A DNA stretch of 64,000 nt. It comes from Desulfoluna limicola. Lineage in GTDB: Bacteria > Desulfobacterota > Desulfobacteria > Desulfobacterales > Desulfolunaceae. A program made the position numbers and the translations under genes. The notes beneath the pieces were generated by a model that worked only from the letters and a program-made list of their open reading frames with translations, did no database searches and was not told the DNA's origin. Of this stretch, positions 26,058-35,244 are shown in pieces. The stretch is taken from positions 1,984,001-2,048,000 of the forward strand of contig NZ_AP024488.1 in the NCBI RefSeq assembly GCF_021654575.1. Reading direction: 5' to 3'. Position 1 is the stretch's first letter, and each line of letters opens with the position of its first letter.

Positions 26058-26616
26058 GGTAGGTACTTTCTCAGAAAATCATTAGCCTCCGGCAGCGAGG
26101 TGGGGGCACCTCGAAACCCTATGGCGGATGCATGAAGGGTATCGTGCTATAAACGACGTTGGGGCATTCGCGCCAAGGGTAATGCCCTACAGCCACGTCT
26201 GCAGGAGAGACCGACTTCATGCTTCTCGTTACAATTCAGTGGTTTTCACCGGAATACTCCGGCATCAAGGTGTGCCACATTCAAAGCTGGTAGCGGATGC
26301 GCTTTGCCCCCCGTGCCTCAGGTCAAACCACACCCACCTTTAAAACAGAATTCGTTCACGGGCTATTTTTTAAGACCTTTGTAAAAAGGTCAGTTAGCCA
26401 AACAGGTGTGGGTGACCTCAATAAATTTGTGTTTAAAGTGGTGTCGGAATAGACACATGGATCCCCGGTCATCCGGCCCTTCGCAGGCCGATGAAACCCA
26501 CGGGCGAAGCCCGTCAGCGAATGTGACAACCCGAGGCACGAGGGTTGGAGCATTCCCGAACCTGGGGTGCCGGGGATTTATCCCCTGCCCGCCGGAGGCA
26601 TGTTTTTGCGAACCCA
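26058..26616. other. Gene-free spacer with repeats
   Basis: 26084-26120 is a hairpin module with the GAGGTGGGGGCACCTC form. 26285-26335 is a degenerate CCCGTGCCTCAGG copy. 26439-26475 holds the start of a family-C repeat. 26500-26605 carries the inverted hairpin modules and GGGGATTTATCCCC, ending just beside the MerR stop codon. No gene. Confidence 0.6.
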
Positions 26617-27021
26617 TCACTCGTCTGAGGTCAGCTCCTTGAGGCGGGCATCCATCTTCGCCTGAAACGACACAAGCTCTTCTTCCAGAAGCTTCAGGTC
26701 GTTGATCCGCTCCCGCACATCGGTGATCTTCTTTTGCCCCATGGCAAGGGTCTTGCGGATCTGCTCAACCTCGTCGAGGTCAAAGTCGGTGAGGCCGATG
26801 ATTTCTGAAATCTCTTCCAGGGAGTAGCCGAATCGCTTCCCGCGCAGGATCAGCTTCAAACGGACATGATCCCTGCGACTGTAGATGCGTTGGTTGCCGT
26901 CGGTACGTCGGGGGGAGATGAGGTTCTTCTCTTCGTAAAAACGGATGGATCGGGTGCTGATGTCAAACTCGCTGGCCAGGTCCGAGATGGTATAGAATAT
27001 TTCTTTGCCTTGTCGCTTCAA
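26617..27021 (-). CDS. MerR-family transcriptional regulator (LiuR-like)
   Basis: 134-residue regulator. The N-terminal winged helix-turn-helix (FYTISDLASEFDISTRSIRFYEEKNLISPRRTDGNQRIYS, given here as family evidence in two parts: ISDLASEFDISTRSIRFYEE and RRTDGNQRIYSRRD) is typical MerR. A long coiled-coil dimerisation helix follows (about 70-130). There is no C-terminal metal-binding cysteine motif, which fits MerR proteins that regulate acyl-CoA metabolism rather than metal resistance. The start is placed at TTG 27021 because AAGGAG lies 9 bases upstream; the TTG at 27042 precedes that site. It is divergent from the acyl-CoA synthetase gene, whose promoter carries a perfect palindrome, so it is the obvious candidate regulator. 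Confidence 0.82.
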   Translation of the reverse strand: MKRQGKEIFYTISDLASEFDISTRSIRFYEEKNLISPRRTDGNQRIYSRRDHVRLKLILRGKRFGYSLEEISEIIGLTDFDLDEVEQIRKTLAMGQKKITDVRERINDLKLLEEELVSFQAKMDARLKELTSDE

Positions 27022-27193
27022 TGCGAGGTTCTCCTTGGTCAATCAAAATGGGATGCGCTTGTCAAAAATTTACCATACATAAGCGCCCCGCTGCACTGTG
27101 TCATTTTGCAGCCCAGGCTGGTCCCGGCCCGTTCCTGCCCTCTGAAGGGCTTGTCCGACGTTTTGTCAGGCCATCAACTATACAGTAAAATCT

Positions 27194-27411
27194 TTGTAAC
27201 TATTCAGCTTGAGCCTCCGGCGGCCCTGCCGGGGGCCAAACTTTTTGAAAAGTTTGACAAACAGGTCTTAACAATTGCCCTTGAACGGATTCCGTTTTAA
27301 AGGCGGATGTGATTTGACCCGAGGAACGAGGGTTAAAGCGCATCCGCTTCCTGCTTTCAAGGGGGCACACCTTGCCGCCGGAGGCAGCTTTTTGACCGCT
27401 GAATAGTTGCA
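27194..27411. mobile_element. MITE-like element, GTAAC-TIR family, copy 2 (218 bp)
   Basis: Ends GTAACTATTCAGC (27196-27208) and GCTGAATAGTTGC (27398-27410) match at 12 of 13 positions. The 5-bp flanking duplication is AATCT (27189-27193 and 27412-27416). Modules in order: GCCTCCGGCGGCCCTGCCGG; the palindrome AAACTTTTTGAAAAGTTT; ACAAACAGG; GCGGATG paired with CATCCGC around CCCGAGGAACGAGGG; the AAGGGGGCACACCTT hairpin; GCCGCCGGAGGC; TTTTT. It inserts between the MerR regulator and the acyl-CoA synthetase. Confidence 0.82.
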
Positions 27412-27526
27412 AATCTTTTTCCGTACATATGCCCTGTACATTCTCTTGTCAAGAACTGCATAGGAAGCCTTCAGATCAGCAGCACACACGATAAATCGTA
27501 TTTTTACAGGTGTCTGTTTCTTGACC

Positions 27527-27572
27527 TTGACACAGAAAAAGCGATCGTCTATAAAGTTTACGTTAACGTAAA
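27527..27572 (+). promoter_or_regulatory. Promoter and palindromic operator of the acyl-CoA synthetase gene
   Basis: TTGACA (27527-27532), a 17-base spacer and TATAAA (27550-27555) make a near-consensus sigma-70 promoter. Immediately downstream, over the expected start site, is the perfect 16-bp palindrome TTTACGTTAACGTAAA (27557-27572). Its form resembles sites described for LiuR-type MerR repressors. An operator in this position suggests repression; the divergent MerR gene is the likely regulator. Confidence 0.75.
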
Positions 27573-27655
27573 GAAGAAACCTCAGCCCCAATCGCTGAAC
27601 ATTGTATTTTATACACAACATGCATCGCACAAAAAGACACGGACTGCGGAGGACC

Positions 27656-29755
27656 ATGAAAAAGATTTTCTATCCCGAATCCATTGCCATCTGGGGACTT
27701 TCCAATCGAGACAACAACATCCCCAGGCTGATGCTTGAAAACCTCATCCGCTGGGGCTACGAAGGCCGCCTGTTCGGTATTCACCCCAAGGGGAAAGAAA
27801 AACATGTGGACGGGGTCAAGATGTACCAAAACATTAAAGACCTCCCACAAGTACCTGATCTGGCAGTTTTTCTTCTCCCGGCACGCCTGATTCCGGGTAC
27901 CCTTCGGGAAGCGGGTGAAGCCGGGGTTCGTCGTGCCGCCATCCTCTCCGGCGGATTTAATGAAACCGGCCCGGAAGGAGAAAAACTGGCCGAAGAGCTC
28001 ATGGCCGTTGCCGATGAGTTCGGGATCCGCTTCGTGGGCCCCAACGGCCTCACCGTGGCCAACACGGCCAACGGCCTCTGCCTCCCCTTTACCCCGGCCT
28101 TTAAAACACCCAGCGGCGGCATGAGCATGATCACCCAGAGCGGGGGCATGGGCCTCTTCCTCTGGCACCTCATGGCCGACGAGAACATCGGCCTGGCCAA
28201 ATTCGCCAGCATCGGCAACAAGCTCAACGTCAGTGAAGTGGACTGCATCCGGTACTTCGGGGAAGACCCCGAGACCAAGGTGATCTGCCTCTACCTCGAG
28301 AGCATTACCAACGGCCGGGAGCTGATGCAGGCGGCCTCGGAAATCGACAAACCGGTGATCATCTTCAAGTCCAACACCACAAACGCCGGAAACAAAGCGG
28401 CCATGAGCCACACCGCGGCCATCAGCAACGACGAAGATATCATCGATGCTGCGTTCGAGCGCGCCGGGATCCTGCGCATCGAAGAGTTCTACGACTTCAT
28501 CAGCGCCGCCAAGGCCTTTGAGCTGCCCCCCATGATGGGCAACCGCATCATGGTCATGAGCCCTGCCGGCGGCTTCACCGTCCTCATGGCCGACCTCTGT
28601 GAAAAAGCAGGGTTCGAGTTTGCCGACCCCGGCGAAGAGTTCTACAAGGAGATCGCTGAGTTCACCAACGCAGGGGTCATCCAACTCTCCAACCCCCTGG
28701 ACCTCGGCGACATCTACGACCCGGCATCCACGGCCAGCGTCATCAACCTTGTCCTGCACAACGAGAACGTGGACGGGGCCGTCTACGTCACCCAGAACCC
28801 CCAGATGCCCCGAAACGACGATGTCTTCAACAAAATGTTCAAGACGGACATCTCCAAAGAGGTCACCGGCGCCATTCGCTCCTCCGGCAAACCCATGGCC
28901 GCCTGCCTCTACGGCCCCTCAAGAACCATCAACCGCGTCAAGAAAAACGTCAACGTGCCCATCTTCAACTCTCCGGAGTCCATGATCCGCATCATGAAAC
29001 TCCAGCAGAGCTACTACGCCAAACGCAAAAAACCGGCCTTCACCACCGCCCTCCCCGACGGCATTGACATGGATGTGGCCAACGCATGGGTGGCCTCCCA
29101 CCCCGGCACCCACGGGGAAGAGACCCTGGAGCTGCTCGAAGCCTTTGGCATCCCCGTGGCTGCCAACCAAACCGCCGCAACCCTGGATGAGGCGATCCGT
29201 GCAGCCCAGACCATCGGCTACCCCGTGGTGATGAAGGTGATGAGCCCCGACGCCGTCCACAAATCCGAAGCCGGCGGCGTTCTCGTGGGCCTTAAAGATG
29301 AGGAGGCCGTCAAAACAGCCTTTGCCACCATCCAGGCCAACCTCGAAGCCTACAAAGCAGGCGCCCAATTCGACGGCGTGCGCATCATGGCAATGGCTGG
29401 CGACGGCCACGACATGTTCGTGGGCGGAAATGTCGACGATTCCTTCGGTCCCGTCGCCCTCTTCGGCTACGGCGGCATCTACATCGAAGTCTTCAAAGAC
29501 GCCCAGACCGTCCTGTGTCCCTCCAACTCCGAGGAGATCACCACCAAAATCAATCGTCTCAAAGCCGCCCAGATCTTAGAGGGAGCCAGGGGCAAGGCCC
29601 GCGCCGACATCGAAGGCTACGTCGACCTCATCCACCGCGTCAGCCACCTTTTGGCAGAGTTTCCCCAGATCAAAGAGCTCGACCTCAACCCGGTGCGGCT
29701 GCTGGAAGATGGATCAGGGGTGCTTGCGCTGGATGCAAGGTGCAGGATTGAGTAG
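27656..29755 (+). CDS. ADP-forming acetate/acyl-CoA ligase, fused alpha-beta type
   Basis: 699-residue NDP-forming acyl-CoA synthetase. It interconverts acyl-CoA, ADP and phosphate with acid, ATP and CoA. ATG 27656 follows GCGGAGG. Domain order: CoA-binding Rossmann domain (IAIWGLSNRDNNIPRLMLEN), the succinyl-CoA-ligase-like domain with the phosphorylated histidine in AAMSHTAAISNDED, a linking domain (ELPPMMGNRIMVMSPAGGFT), and a C-terminal ATP-grasp domain (IGYPVVMKVMSPDAVHKSEAGGV, shown in parts IGYPVVMKVM and HKSEAGGVLVGL; ELDLNPVRLL). Its palindrome-controlled promoter and MerR neighbour suggest control by an acyl-CoA. In a sulfate reducer it may activate organic acids or make ATP from acetyl-CoA. 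Confidence 0.92.
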   Translation: MKKIFYPESIAIWGLSNRDNNIPRLMLENLIRWGYEGRLFGIHPKGKEKHVDGVKMYQNIKDLPQVPDLAVFLLPARLIPGTLREAGEAGVRRAAILSGGFNETGPEGEKLAEELMAVADEFGIRFVGPNGLTVANTANGLCLPFTPAFKTPSGGMSMITQSGGMGLFLWHLMADENIGLAKFASIGNKLNVSEVDCIRYFGEDPETKVICLYLESITNGRELMQAASEIDKPVIIFKSNTTNAGNKAAMSHTAAISNDEDIIDAAFERAGILRIEEFYDFISAAKAFELPPMMGNRIMVMSPAGGFTVLMADLCEKAGFEFADPGEEFYKEIAEFTNAGVIQLSNPLDLGDIYDPASTASVINLVLHNENVDGAVYVTQNPQMPRNDDVFNKMFKTDISKEVTGAIRSSGKPMAACLYGPSRTINRVKKNVNVPIFNSPESMIRIMKLQQSYYAKRKKPAFTTALPDGIDMDVANAWVASHPGTHGEETLELLEAFGIPVAANQTAATLDEAIRAAQTIGYPVVMKVMSPDAVHKSEAGGVLVGLKDEEAVKTAFATIQANLEAYKAGAQFDGVRIMAMAGDGHDMFVGGNVDDSFGPVALFGYGGIYIEVFKDAQTVLCPSNSEEITTKINRLKAAQILEGARGKARADIEGYVDLIHRVSHLLAEFPQIKELDLNPVRLLEDGSGVLALDARCRIE

Positions 29756-30265
29756 GGGAGTGAGGGGTGATTGGTGAAAAGAAAGGGCGTGCCTCCGGCG
29801 GCAAGGTGAGCCACCTCGAAAGCTGGTTTGCGAATGCGATTCGGGTGATATATTTCAATCCCTGTCGCATTCGCATTCGCGCGACCAGTGAGGATATGCA
29901 TGGGGTTCCACAAGCGCAGAAGGTGTGGGTGATCCGATTTCACAATAGCCTGCCTCACAACTTTTTGTGAGTGGAATTCAATCGACGGACTCGGCATCAT
30001 ACACTTTGGTGGTGGGCCCACCGGTTACGACCTTCACGTGTCATGGGTTCCCCCCCCAGGGGAAACCACCCAACGCAAAACGGGCCGTGGATGATCTTCC
30101 CGATCATCCACGGCCCGTTTATTTTTTAATAACCTAAGCTCCCACCAAGCAACTTAAACCATGCTTCAGCCTCAACCACGGGCGCAGCCCGTCAGCGAAT
30201 GTGATCGACCTGAGGAACGAAGGTCGGGAGCATTCGCATAATGGGGTGCAGGGGATCATCCCCTG
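29756..30265. other. Spacer between convergent genes: repeats and terminator
   Basis: 29791-29830 is a hairpin module (GCCTCCGGCGGCAAGGTGAG, with the G-T form of the stem). 29835-29880 has GCGAATGCGATT...CGCATTCGC. 30175-30245 is an inverted loop-hairpin copy (ACGGGCGCAGCCCGT, GACCTGAGGAACGAAGGTC). 30248-30267 can form GCAGGGGATGATCCCCTGC, directly at the Hsp70 stop codon. No gene. Confidence 0.65.
30077..30128. terminator. Strong bidirectional terminator
   Basis: Perfect stem of at least 16 bp (CGGGCCGTGGATGATC with GATCATCCACGGCCCG), flanked by AAAA and TTTATTTTTT, between the convergent acyl-CoA synthetase and Hsp70 genes. Confidence 0.9.
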
Positions 30266-33040
30266 CTAATCATGCAGCACAATCCCTGTGGGCAATGCCT
30301 CGCCGAAGATCACTTTTTCGTCTCCGGCGGAGATGGGCACCACCTCAAGAAGAGGTTTCAGGTTTTTTTTGCCGGCGCCGAGGTCGCGGGCATGTGTGAT
30401 GACCTTTTCGAGCTGCTCATCGGAGAGGTCGCGTATGCGGTCACCGGTTTTGCGACCCATGATGACCAGGGCATTGATAACGGCTTTGGGATCGTTCCAT
30501 TTGCCGTTCAGGAGCTTTTCGATCCACTTCCAGGCGTCGGCGGGGGCCACCACACGATCCACGGAGCCGTAGAGGGGCTCGCGCTGGCCGATGCGGGAGA
30601 GGGCCCAGATCATCTGGGAGGGCGACTTTTTGGGCGAGAGCTCTTTGACGAGCTGGTTGCCCAAGCGCACCTTGTCTTTGGTGATGAGGCGCTCCATGTT
30701 GGCCAGGGCCATCCAGAGTTCCACCTGCTCCTGGGGCGTCATCTTCACGCCATTTCCGCGGGTCGGAAAAACCAGGGGCGAGATCTCCTGGAAGAACTGG
30801 CGCTGCTGTCCGGGGTTGAGGCCTGCGGCGAGGCGTCGCCAGAGGATCCACCACTCGCTGCGCACCTGGTTGTTCTTGTCAAAGGTGGGGCCGCCTCGAA
30901 AGAGTTTCCACACCTTTTTGATGCGCTGCTCGTCCATGCCGTGGCCGCTGCCGGGACGCAGGCAGTAACCGGTAAGGTTAAGCCACCGAGCTTCGAATTC
31001 TGCGGCGCGTTCGCGGGCTTTTTTCTCGTCAAGCAGGGTATCGGAGAGGTCCCGGATAAACGAGAGGGGCCATTTGTTCTTCTGGGTGTCCACCGCGGTG
31101 GAGAGGGCTTTCACCACCCCGGAGAGCCCAGCCTTGTCACCGGCAAAGGTCTCTTTTACCACGGTGCGGGCAGCCTCGGTGAGGGTGTCGTCCAGCACCT
31201 CGCCTTCGGACACGGCCATGGAGTCGACCTCACGCCTGAGCTGAAAGTTAAGGCGCCAGGTGTGATCACTGATAAGGGACCGGCATCCGATGACGAGGGT
31301 TCCCACCTCCGTGTATTCCGCCTGAAGGTGAACGGGAATGGTCTCTGCGTTGCCCTTCTTGCCGTATTTGATGACCGAGGCCATGGGGGGCAGTTCGGTC
31401 AAGGTGTCATCAATGGTAATCACATCCCCTGCCCTGTCGCCGGAACGAAAGCTGGAGCTGTAGACGGGAAACTCCGCAGGCCGGTTGGCGATGACGGAAA
31501 AATCCTTCTGCGTCAGCTCAATGCGCGCGCCTTCGTCCAGGCCGCGCTCCACGATGCAGACAGCCTTCTTCGCGTCCCCGTTGGTGGACCCCACGCCAAG
31601 GTAATAGCTTCGAGGGCTGCCACTGCCCACACGCACGCCTTTGCCGATCTTGGCCAGGCCGTAATAGGAAGCACCAAGGGCCACGGCAAGATCTGGGTCG
31701 GGGTTGTCCATCTCCCTCGGAAACGAGGCGTCGGGTTCGTTAAACCAGTGCCGGACGGCCCCTTTGATCTTGCGGCGAATCACGGTGGGCTTTAAGGAGC
31801 CACCGTTGAACAGGATATGGTCGGGGGCGTGGTTTGTGCCGAGAAGGGTGGCGATGGTCTCTTTGTGATGTTCGAGAAACCAGCCGATGTGGCGGGTAAT
31901 GGCAGGCTCCTGCTCGTAGGGGAGCCCAAATTCACTGATGCCCTTGCGCCGTGATTTCTCCCGGGTCTCTTCTTTGGTAACGTCGGGAAAAAAGCCGTCC
32001 AGGACGATTTCCGCCACCATCTCTTTGGTGAGATTGGCAGAAAGGGTGCCGCCGATGAGGCTGCTCCCGGAGCCGGTCATGATGATCCGCTCCAGCTCCT
32101 GGCCTTCCCCCAGGATCTTCTCCTTGGCTTTCCGGGACAGGTGGCAGAGGGTCTTCCACTTGTCCGCGGAGAGGGTCTCGCTCTTGCCTTTAAAGAGAGA
32201 CTCCGCTTTGCGGGCCAGGGCCAGGTCGATGTTGTCCCCGCCGAGGATGAGATGGTCCCCAACAGCAAGACGCTCGAACCGGGGCGTTCCGTCACTCTCC
32301 CGAAGGGAGATGAGGGTGAAGTCGGTGGTGCCGCCACCAACGTCGCAGACGAGAATCAACTCACCGGGTTTTACGTGCTCTTCCCAGCTCTTCTCATGGC
32401 GGATCAGCCAGCTGTAGAAAGCGGCCAGGGGCTCTTCCAAAAGGGTGACGTTCTTGAGGCCTGCAAGGGCTGCGGCCTCCACAGTGAGGTCACGGGCCAC
32501 CTCGTCAAAGGAGGCAGGGACCGTGACCACCACGAACTGGTTTTCCAGGAAGGCGCCCTCGTCGTCGCCGCCCATCTCTTTGTTCCACGCTTTCTTGAGG
32601 TGCTCAAGATAGAAAGCAGTGGCCTCCACGGGGGAGACCTTGCCCACATCGGCACCGGACCCCCAGGGCAATATCTTGGCTTTCCGGTCCGCCTTGTCGT
32701 GGCAGAGCCAGCTCTTGGCCGAGACCACCAGGCGCGAGGGGACCTTGCTCCCGTGTTCCCGGGCGAAGATGCCGGCAAAGCGTTTTTCCATGGGATTCCA
32801 CGGCTGAATCACCGACTCATCGGGAATGTCATAGGCCCCCGGAATGTAGAGAAAGGAAGGGAGCACCGACATGGGCGACACCTCCCCTTCTCGGGTAAGC
32901 TGGGGCACGCGGAACAATTGAATGTTCTTGCGCCCCTTCGCCGTCTCGGGGTTTTCAAGATCCACGTAAGAGATCGCTGAGTTGGTTGTCCCCAGGTCGA
33001 TCCCGATGATGTATCGCAGTGCTTCAGTATCCCGCATCAT
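30266..33040 (-). CDS. Long Hsp70-family protein with C-terminal extension (DUF3731-like)
   Basis: 924 residues, far longer than DnaK (about 640). The ATPase domain is intact: phosphate-1 GIDLGTTNSAISYVD, phosphate-2 LVCDVGGGTTDFTLIS and adenosine motif ILFNGGSLKPTVIRR. LLEEPLAAFYSW replaces the DnaK hinge text. After about residue 590 there is no normal DnaK substrate-binding lid; instead a region of about 330 residues (GYCLRPGSGHGMDEQRIKKV; WILWRRLAAGLNPGQQRQFF; MIWALSRIGQREPLYGSVDR) that I match to DUF3731. The start is put at ATG 33040, overlapping the end of the upstream Hsp70 gene by 17 bases. No J-protein or GrpE is nearby. Confidence 0.87.
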   Translation of the reverse strand: MMRDTEALRYIIGIDLGTTNSAISYVDLENPETAKGRKNIQLFRVPQLTREGEVSPMSVLPSFLYIPGAYDIPDESVIQPWNPMEKRFAGIFAREHGSKVPSRLVVSAKSWLCHDKADRKAKILPWGSGADVGKVSPVEATAFYLEHLKKAWNKEMGGDDEGAFLENQFVVVTVPASFDEVARDLTVEAAALAGLKNVTLLEEPLAAFYSWLIRHEKSWEEHVKPGELILVCDVGGGTTDFTLISLRESDGTPRFERLAVGDHLILGGDNIDLALARKAESLFKGKSETLSADKWKTLCHLSRKAKEKILGEGQELERIIMTGSGSSLIGGTLSANLTKEMVAEIVLDGFFPDVTKEETREKSRRKGISEFGLPYEQEPAITRHIGWFLEHHKETIATLLGTNHAPDHILFNGGSLKPTVIRRKIKGAVRHWFNEPDASFPREMDNPDPDLAVALGASYYGLAKIGKGVRVGSGSPRSYYLGVGSTNGDAKKAVCIVERGLDEGARIELTQKDFSVIANRPAEFPVYSSSFRSGDRAGDVITIDDTLTELPPMASVIKYGKKGNAETIPVHLQAEYTEVGTLVIGCRSLISDHTWRLNFQLRREVDSMAVSEGEVLDDTLTEAARTVVKETFAGDKAGLSGVVKALSTAVDTQKNKWPLSFIRDLSDTLLDEKKARERAAEFEARWLNLTGYCLRPGSGHGMDEQRIKKVWKLFRGGPTFDKNNQVRSEWWILWRRLAAGLNPGQQRQFFQEISPLVFPTRGNGVKMTPQEQVELWMALANMERLITKDKVRLGNQLVKELSPKKSPSQMIWALSRIGQREPLYGSVDRVVAPADAWKWIEKLLNGKWNDPKAVINALVIMGRKTGDRIRDLSDEQLEKVITHARDLGAGKKNLKPLLEVVPISAGDEKVIFGEALPTGIVLHD

Positions 33041-34844
33041 CCCTCTCGCGTACGTTAAATTCGAGTTTCCATCGCTTGTCGCCCTCGGTGGCGACACACC
33101 AGAACTCCAAGGTGCCGATCTCCGTCACCTTGATCTCAAACTGAACCGGAATGGCGGTGCCCCACTCCCCTTCCAGGGTGGTCTCGATGGAGGTCAAATC
33201 CTCCATCTCATCTTCGCTCCAGGTATCGATGACATCACCGGATTCGTCATCCCGGCGCGACGGTGAGGCCATGATGTCAAAGGCCACCGGCTCGCCCACG
33301 TAGAGAACGAACTCTTCGGAGGCCACACGCTTTTCTGTGCCCTCTTCCATGCCCATGGGAGCCACACAAAGGGCCTTCATGGGAGCCGGCATGCCCGGAA
33401 TGGCCGGCATGGCCGCCTCCACCGAGACGTAGTAGGAGCGGGAAAGGCCGCCGCGGATGCGGATGCCCTTGCCCAGGCGCGCCAGGCCATAGTAGGCGGC
33501 ACCGCGGGCCACCGAAAGATCGTAATCGCCGGCTTCCACTTCGCGGACCGGGGAATCATTGCCCACCTCTTCCCGGAAATAGTCGACCACCCCCAGGATC
33601 CGTTCCCTCACGGACTCGGACTTCATGATGCCGCCGTTAAACAGAACCGCATCGGGAATGCAGGCATTCTGCCAACCATCTCCGCCCTGACGGGCCAGGA
33701 ACCATGCCATGTGCTTGGAGATGGAAGGGTCCTGCTCGTAAACAAGACCCACCTCGCGCAGACCGCTGCGGCGCCTTCGCGCCGGACGGTCTCCCACGGA
33801 ACAGAGGGGCAAAAAGCCCTCCAGGATCACCTGGTCCACCTCGGCAGCGTCAACCTCGCTCTTGAGGGTGCCGCCGATAAGCCCGGAACCGCGCCCCAGG
33901 ATGGTGACAGGCTCTGGCCCGGTTGCGTCTCCGGACAACACCTTCTCTTTCACACTTCGAATGGAGTGCCCGAGCCCTCGCATCTGCCAGTCGTCGAGCT
34001 TCTGGCCCTTGGCGTCCATCTTGGACTTCACATACCAGGCCAGGGCCAGGTCCATGTTGTCCCCGCCCACCAGAAGGTGATCGCCAACGGCAATACGCTC
34101 CAGGGCCAGCTCGCCCCCCTCTTCGGAGATGCCGATGAGGCTGAAGTCGGAGGTTCCGCCCCCGATATCGCAGACCAGCAGGGTCTCGCCCTTCTTGACC
34201 TTGGTGCGCCAGTCATCCCCCATGGACTCAATCCATGCGTACAGGGCGGCCTGGGGCTCTTCCAGAAGGGTCACGTGAAGAAGACCGGCCAACGCCGCCG
34301 CCTGAACCGTAAGCTCCCGTGCCACCGCGTCAAAGGAGGCGGGGACGGTGAGGTAAATTTCCTGATTCTCAAGGCGCTTTTCCGGATCATCGCCGGCCAT
34401 CTCGTGATTCCAGGCGTCACGCATGTGCTTCAAAATGGCAGCCGAGGCCGTCACCGAGGACATCTTCGAGACCTCATCCGGGCCTTTCCAGGGAAGGTTC
34501 TCCGCCTTTCGGTCCACCATGGTGTTGCAGAGCCAGCTCTTGGCCGAGGCAATCAGGCGCTGGGGCAGCTCCCCACCCCTCTTGCGGGCAAACTCCCCCA
34601 CCACCGACGAAGGCTCAGGATCCCAGGGAAGCGCCGTGGCCCCACGCCCCACATCGTGGGCCTCGGGCAGAAAGATAAAGGAAGGAAGCATCTCACGCTT
34701 CTCCACCACACCGGCATCCACCAGCTGGGGAATGCGGAAGAGACGTATATCCGAGGCCTCACTGGCCCCGTCTGCTGGCTTCTCGGTATAGGCCACCACA
34801 CTGTTTGTGGTGCCAAGGTCAATACCGACAATATATGAACTCAT
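33024..34844 (-). CDS. Hsp70-family protein (second divergent copy)
   Basis: 606 residues with an Hsp70 ATPase domain: GIDLGTTNSVVAYTEKP, LLVCDIGGGTSDFSLIGI and LFNGGIMKSESVRERI. It resembles the ATPase half of the long Hsp70 downstream far more than DnaK (both share AKSWLCN or AKSWLCH and VTLLEEP), so the two arose by duplication. A short beta-rich C-terminus follows (VGEPVAFDIMASPSRRD; FEIKVTEIGTLEFWCVATEG) without the DnaK lid. ATG 34844 is chosen because GGAG lies 7-8 bases upstream. It is translationally coupled to the long Hsp70 by overlap and lies 400 bases after the DUF2760 gene on the same strand. Confidence 0.88.
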   Translation of the reverse strand: MSSYIVGIDLGTTNSVVAYTEKPADGASEASDIRLFRIPQLVDAGVVEKREMLPSFIFLPEAHDVGRGATALPWDPEPSSVVGEFARKRGGELPQRLIASAKSWLCNTMVDRKAENLPWKGPDEVSKMSSVTASAAILKHMRDAWNHEMAGDDPEKRLENQEIYLTVPASFDAVARELTVQAAALAGLLHVTLLEEPQAALYAWIESMGDDWRTKVKKGETLLVCDIGGGTSDFSLIGISEEGGELALERIAVGDHLLVGGDNMDLALAWYVKSKMDAKGQKLDDWQMRGLGHSIRSVKEKVLSGDATGPEPVTILGRGSGLIGGTLKSEVDAAEVDQVILEGFLPLCSVGDRPARRRRSGLREVGLVYEQDPSISKHMAWFLARQGGDGWQNACIPDAVLFNGGIMKSESVRERILGVVDYFREEVGNDSPVREVEAGDYDLSVARGAAYYGLARLGKGIRIRGGLSRSYYVSVEAAMPAIPGMPAPMKALCVAPMGMEEGTEKRVASEEFVLYVGEPVAFDIMASPSRRDDESGDVIDTWSEDEMEDLTSIETTLEGEWGTAIPVQFEIKVTEIGTLEFWCVATEGDKRWKLEFNVRERDDAGY

Positions 34845-35244
34845 AGTTTGCTCCATATTCTTAAAAGCTGCTTTCTAAGAAAAAGCCAAAAGCGTTGCCT
34901 CCGGCGGCGAGGGTGGCGAAGCCACTGTAGCAAAATCACCTCGAAAGCAGGTTGCGAATGCTCCGAACCCTCGTTCCTCGGGTACGTCACATTCGCTGAC
35001 GGGCTGCGCCCGTGAATAACAACGTTGATTGTGCAATTTTCTCCGGCACCTTCAATGTGTAAAAACAATATCGACCTTTGGGTGGACATTGAAGCACCCA
35101 CATTGCAAGCACTTGTGACGATCCACGCGCCTCATCACCCATTGTGCGAATGCGGACGCAACAGGCTCGGCATACGACACCCCTGTCGCGTTCGCCATAT
35201 GGGGTCCAGGGGATTATCCCCTGGCCGCCGGAGGCAAAAGTCCC
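34845..35244. repeat. Composite of hairpin repeats between DUF2760 and hsp70 genes
   Basis: The block starts with GCCTCCGGCGGCGAGG (34898) and ends with GCCGCCGGAGGC (35225-35236). Inside: a GGTGGCGAAGCCAC hairpin, GCGAATG...CCCTCGTTCCTCGGG...CATTCGC (34953-34995), ACGGGCTGCGCCCGT, a GCGAATGCGGACGC... stem near 35148-35190, and GGGTCCAGGGGATTATCCCC just after the DUF2760 stop. Confidence 0.7.

Noticed and set aside
30272-31795. 507-codon plus-strand frame opposite the long hsp70 gene
   Set aside because: Antisense to strong Hsp70 motifs; no family resemblance.
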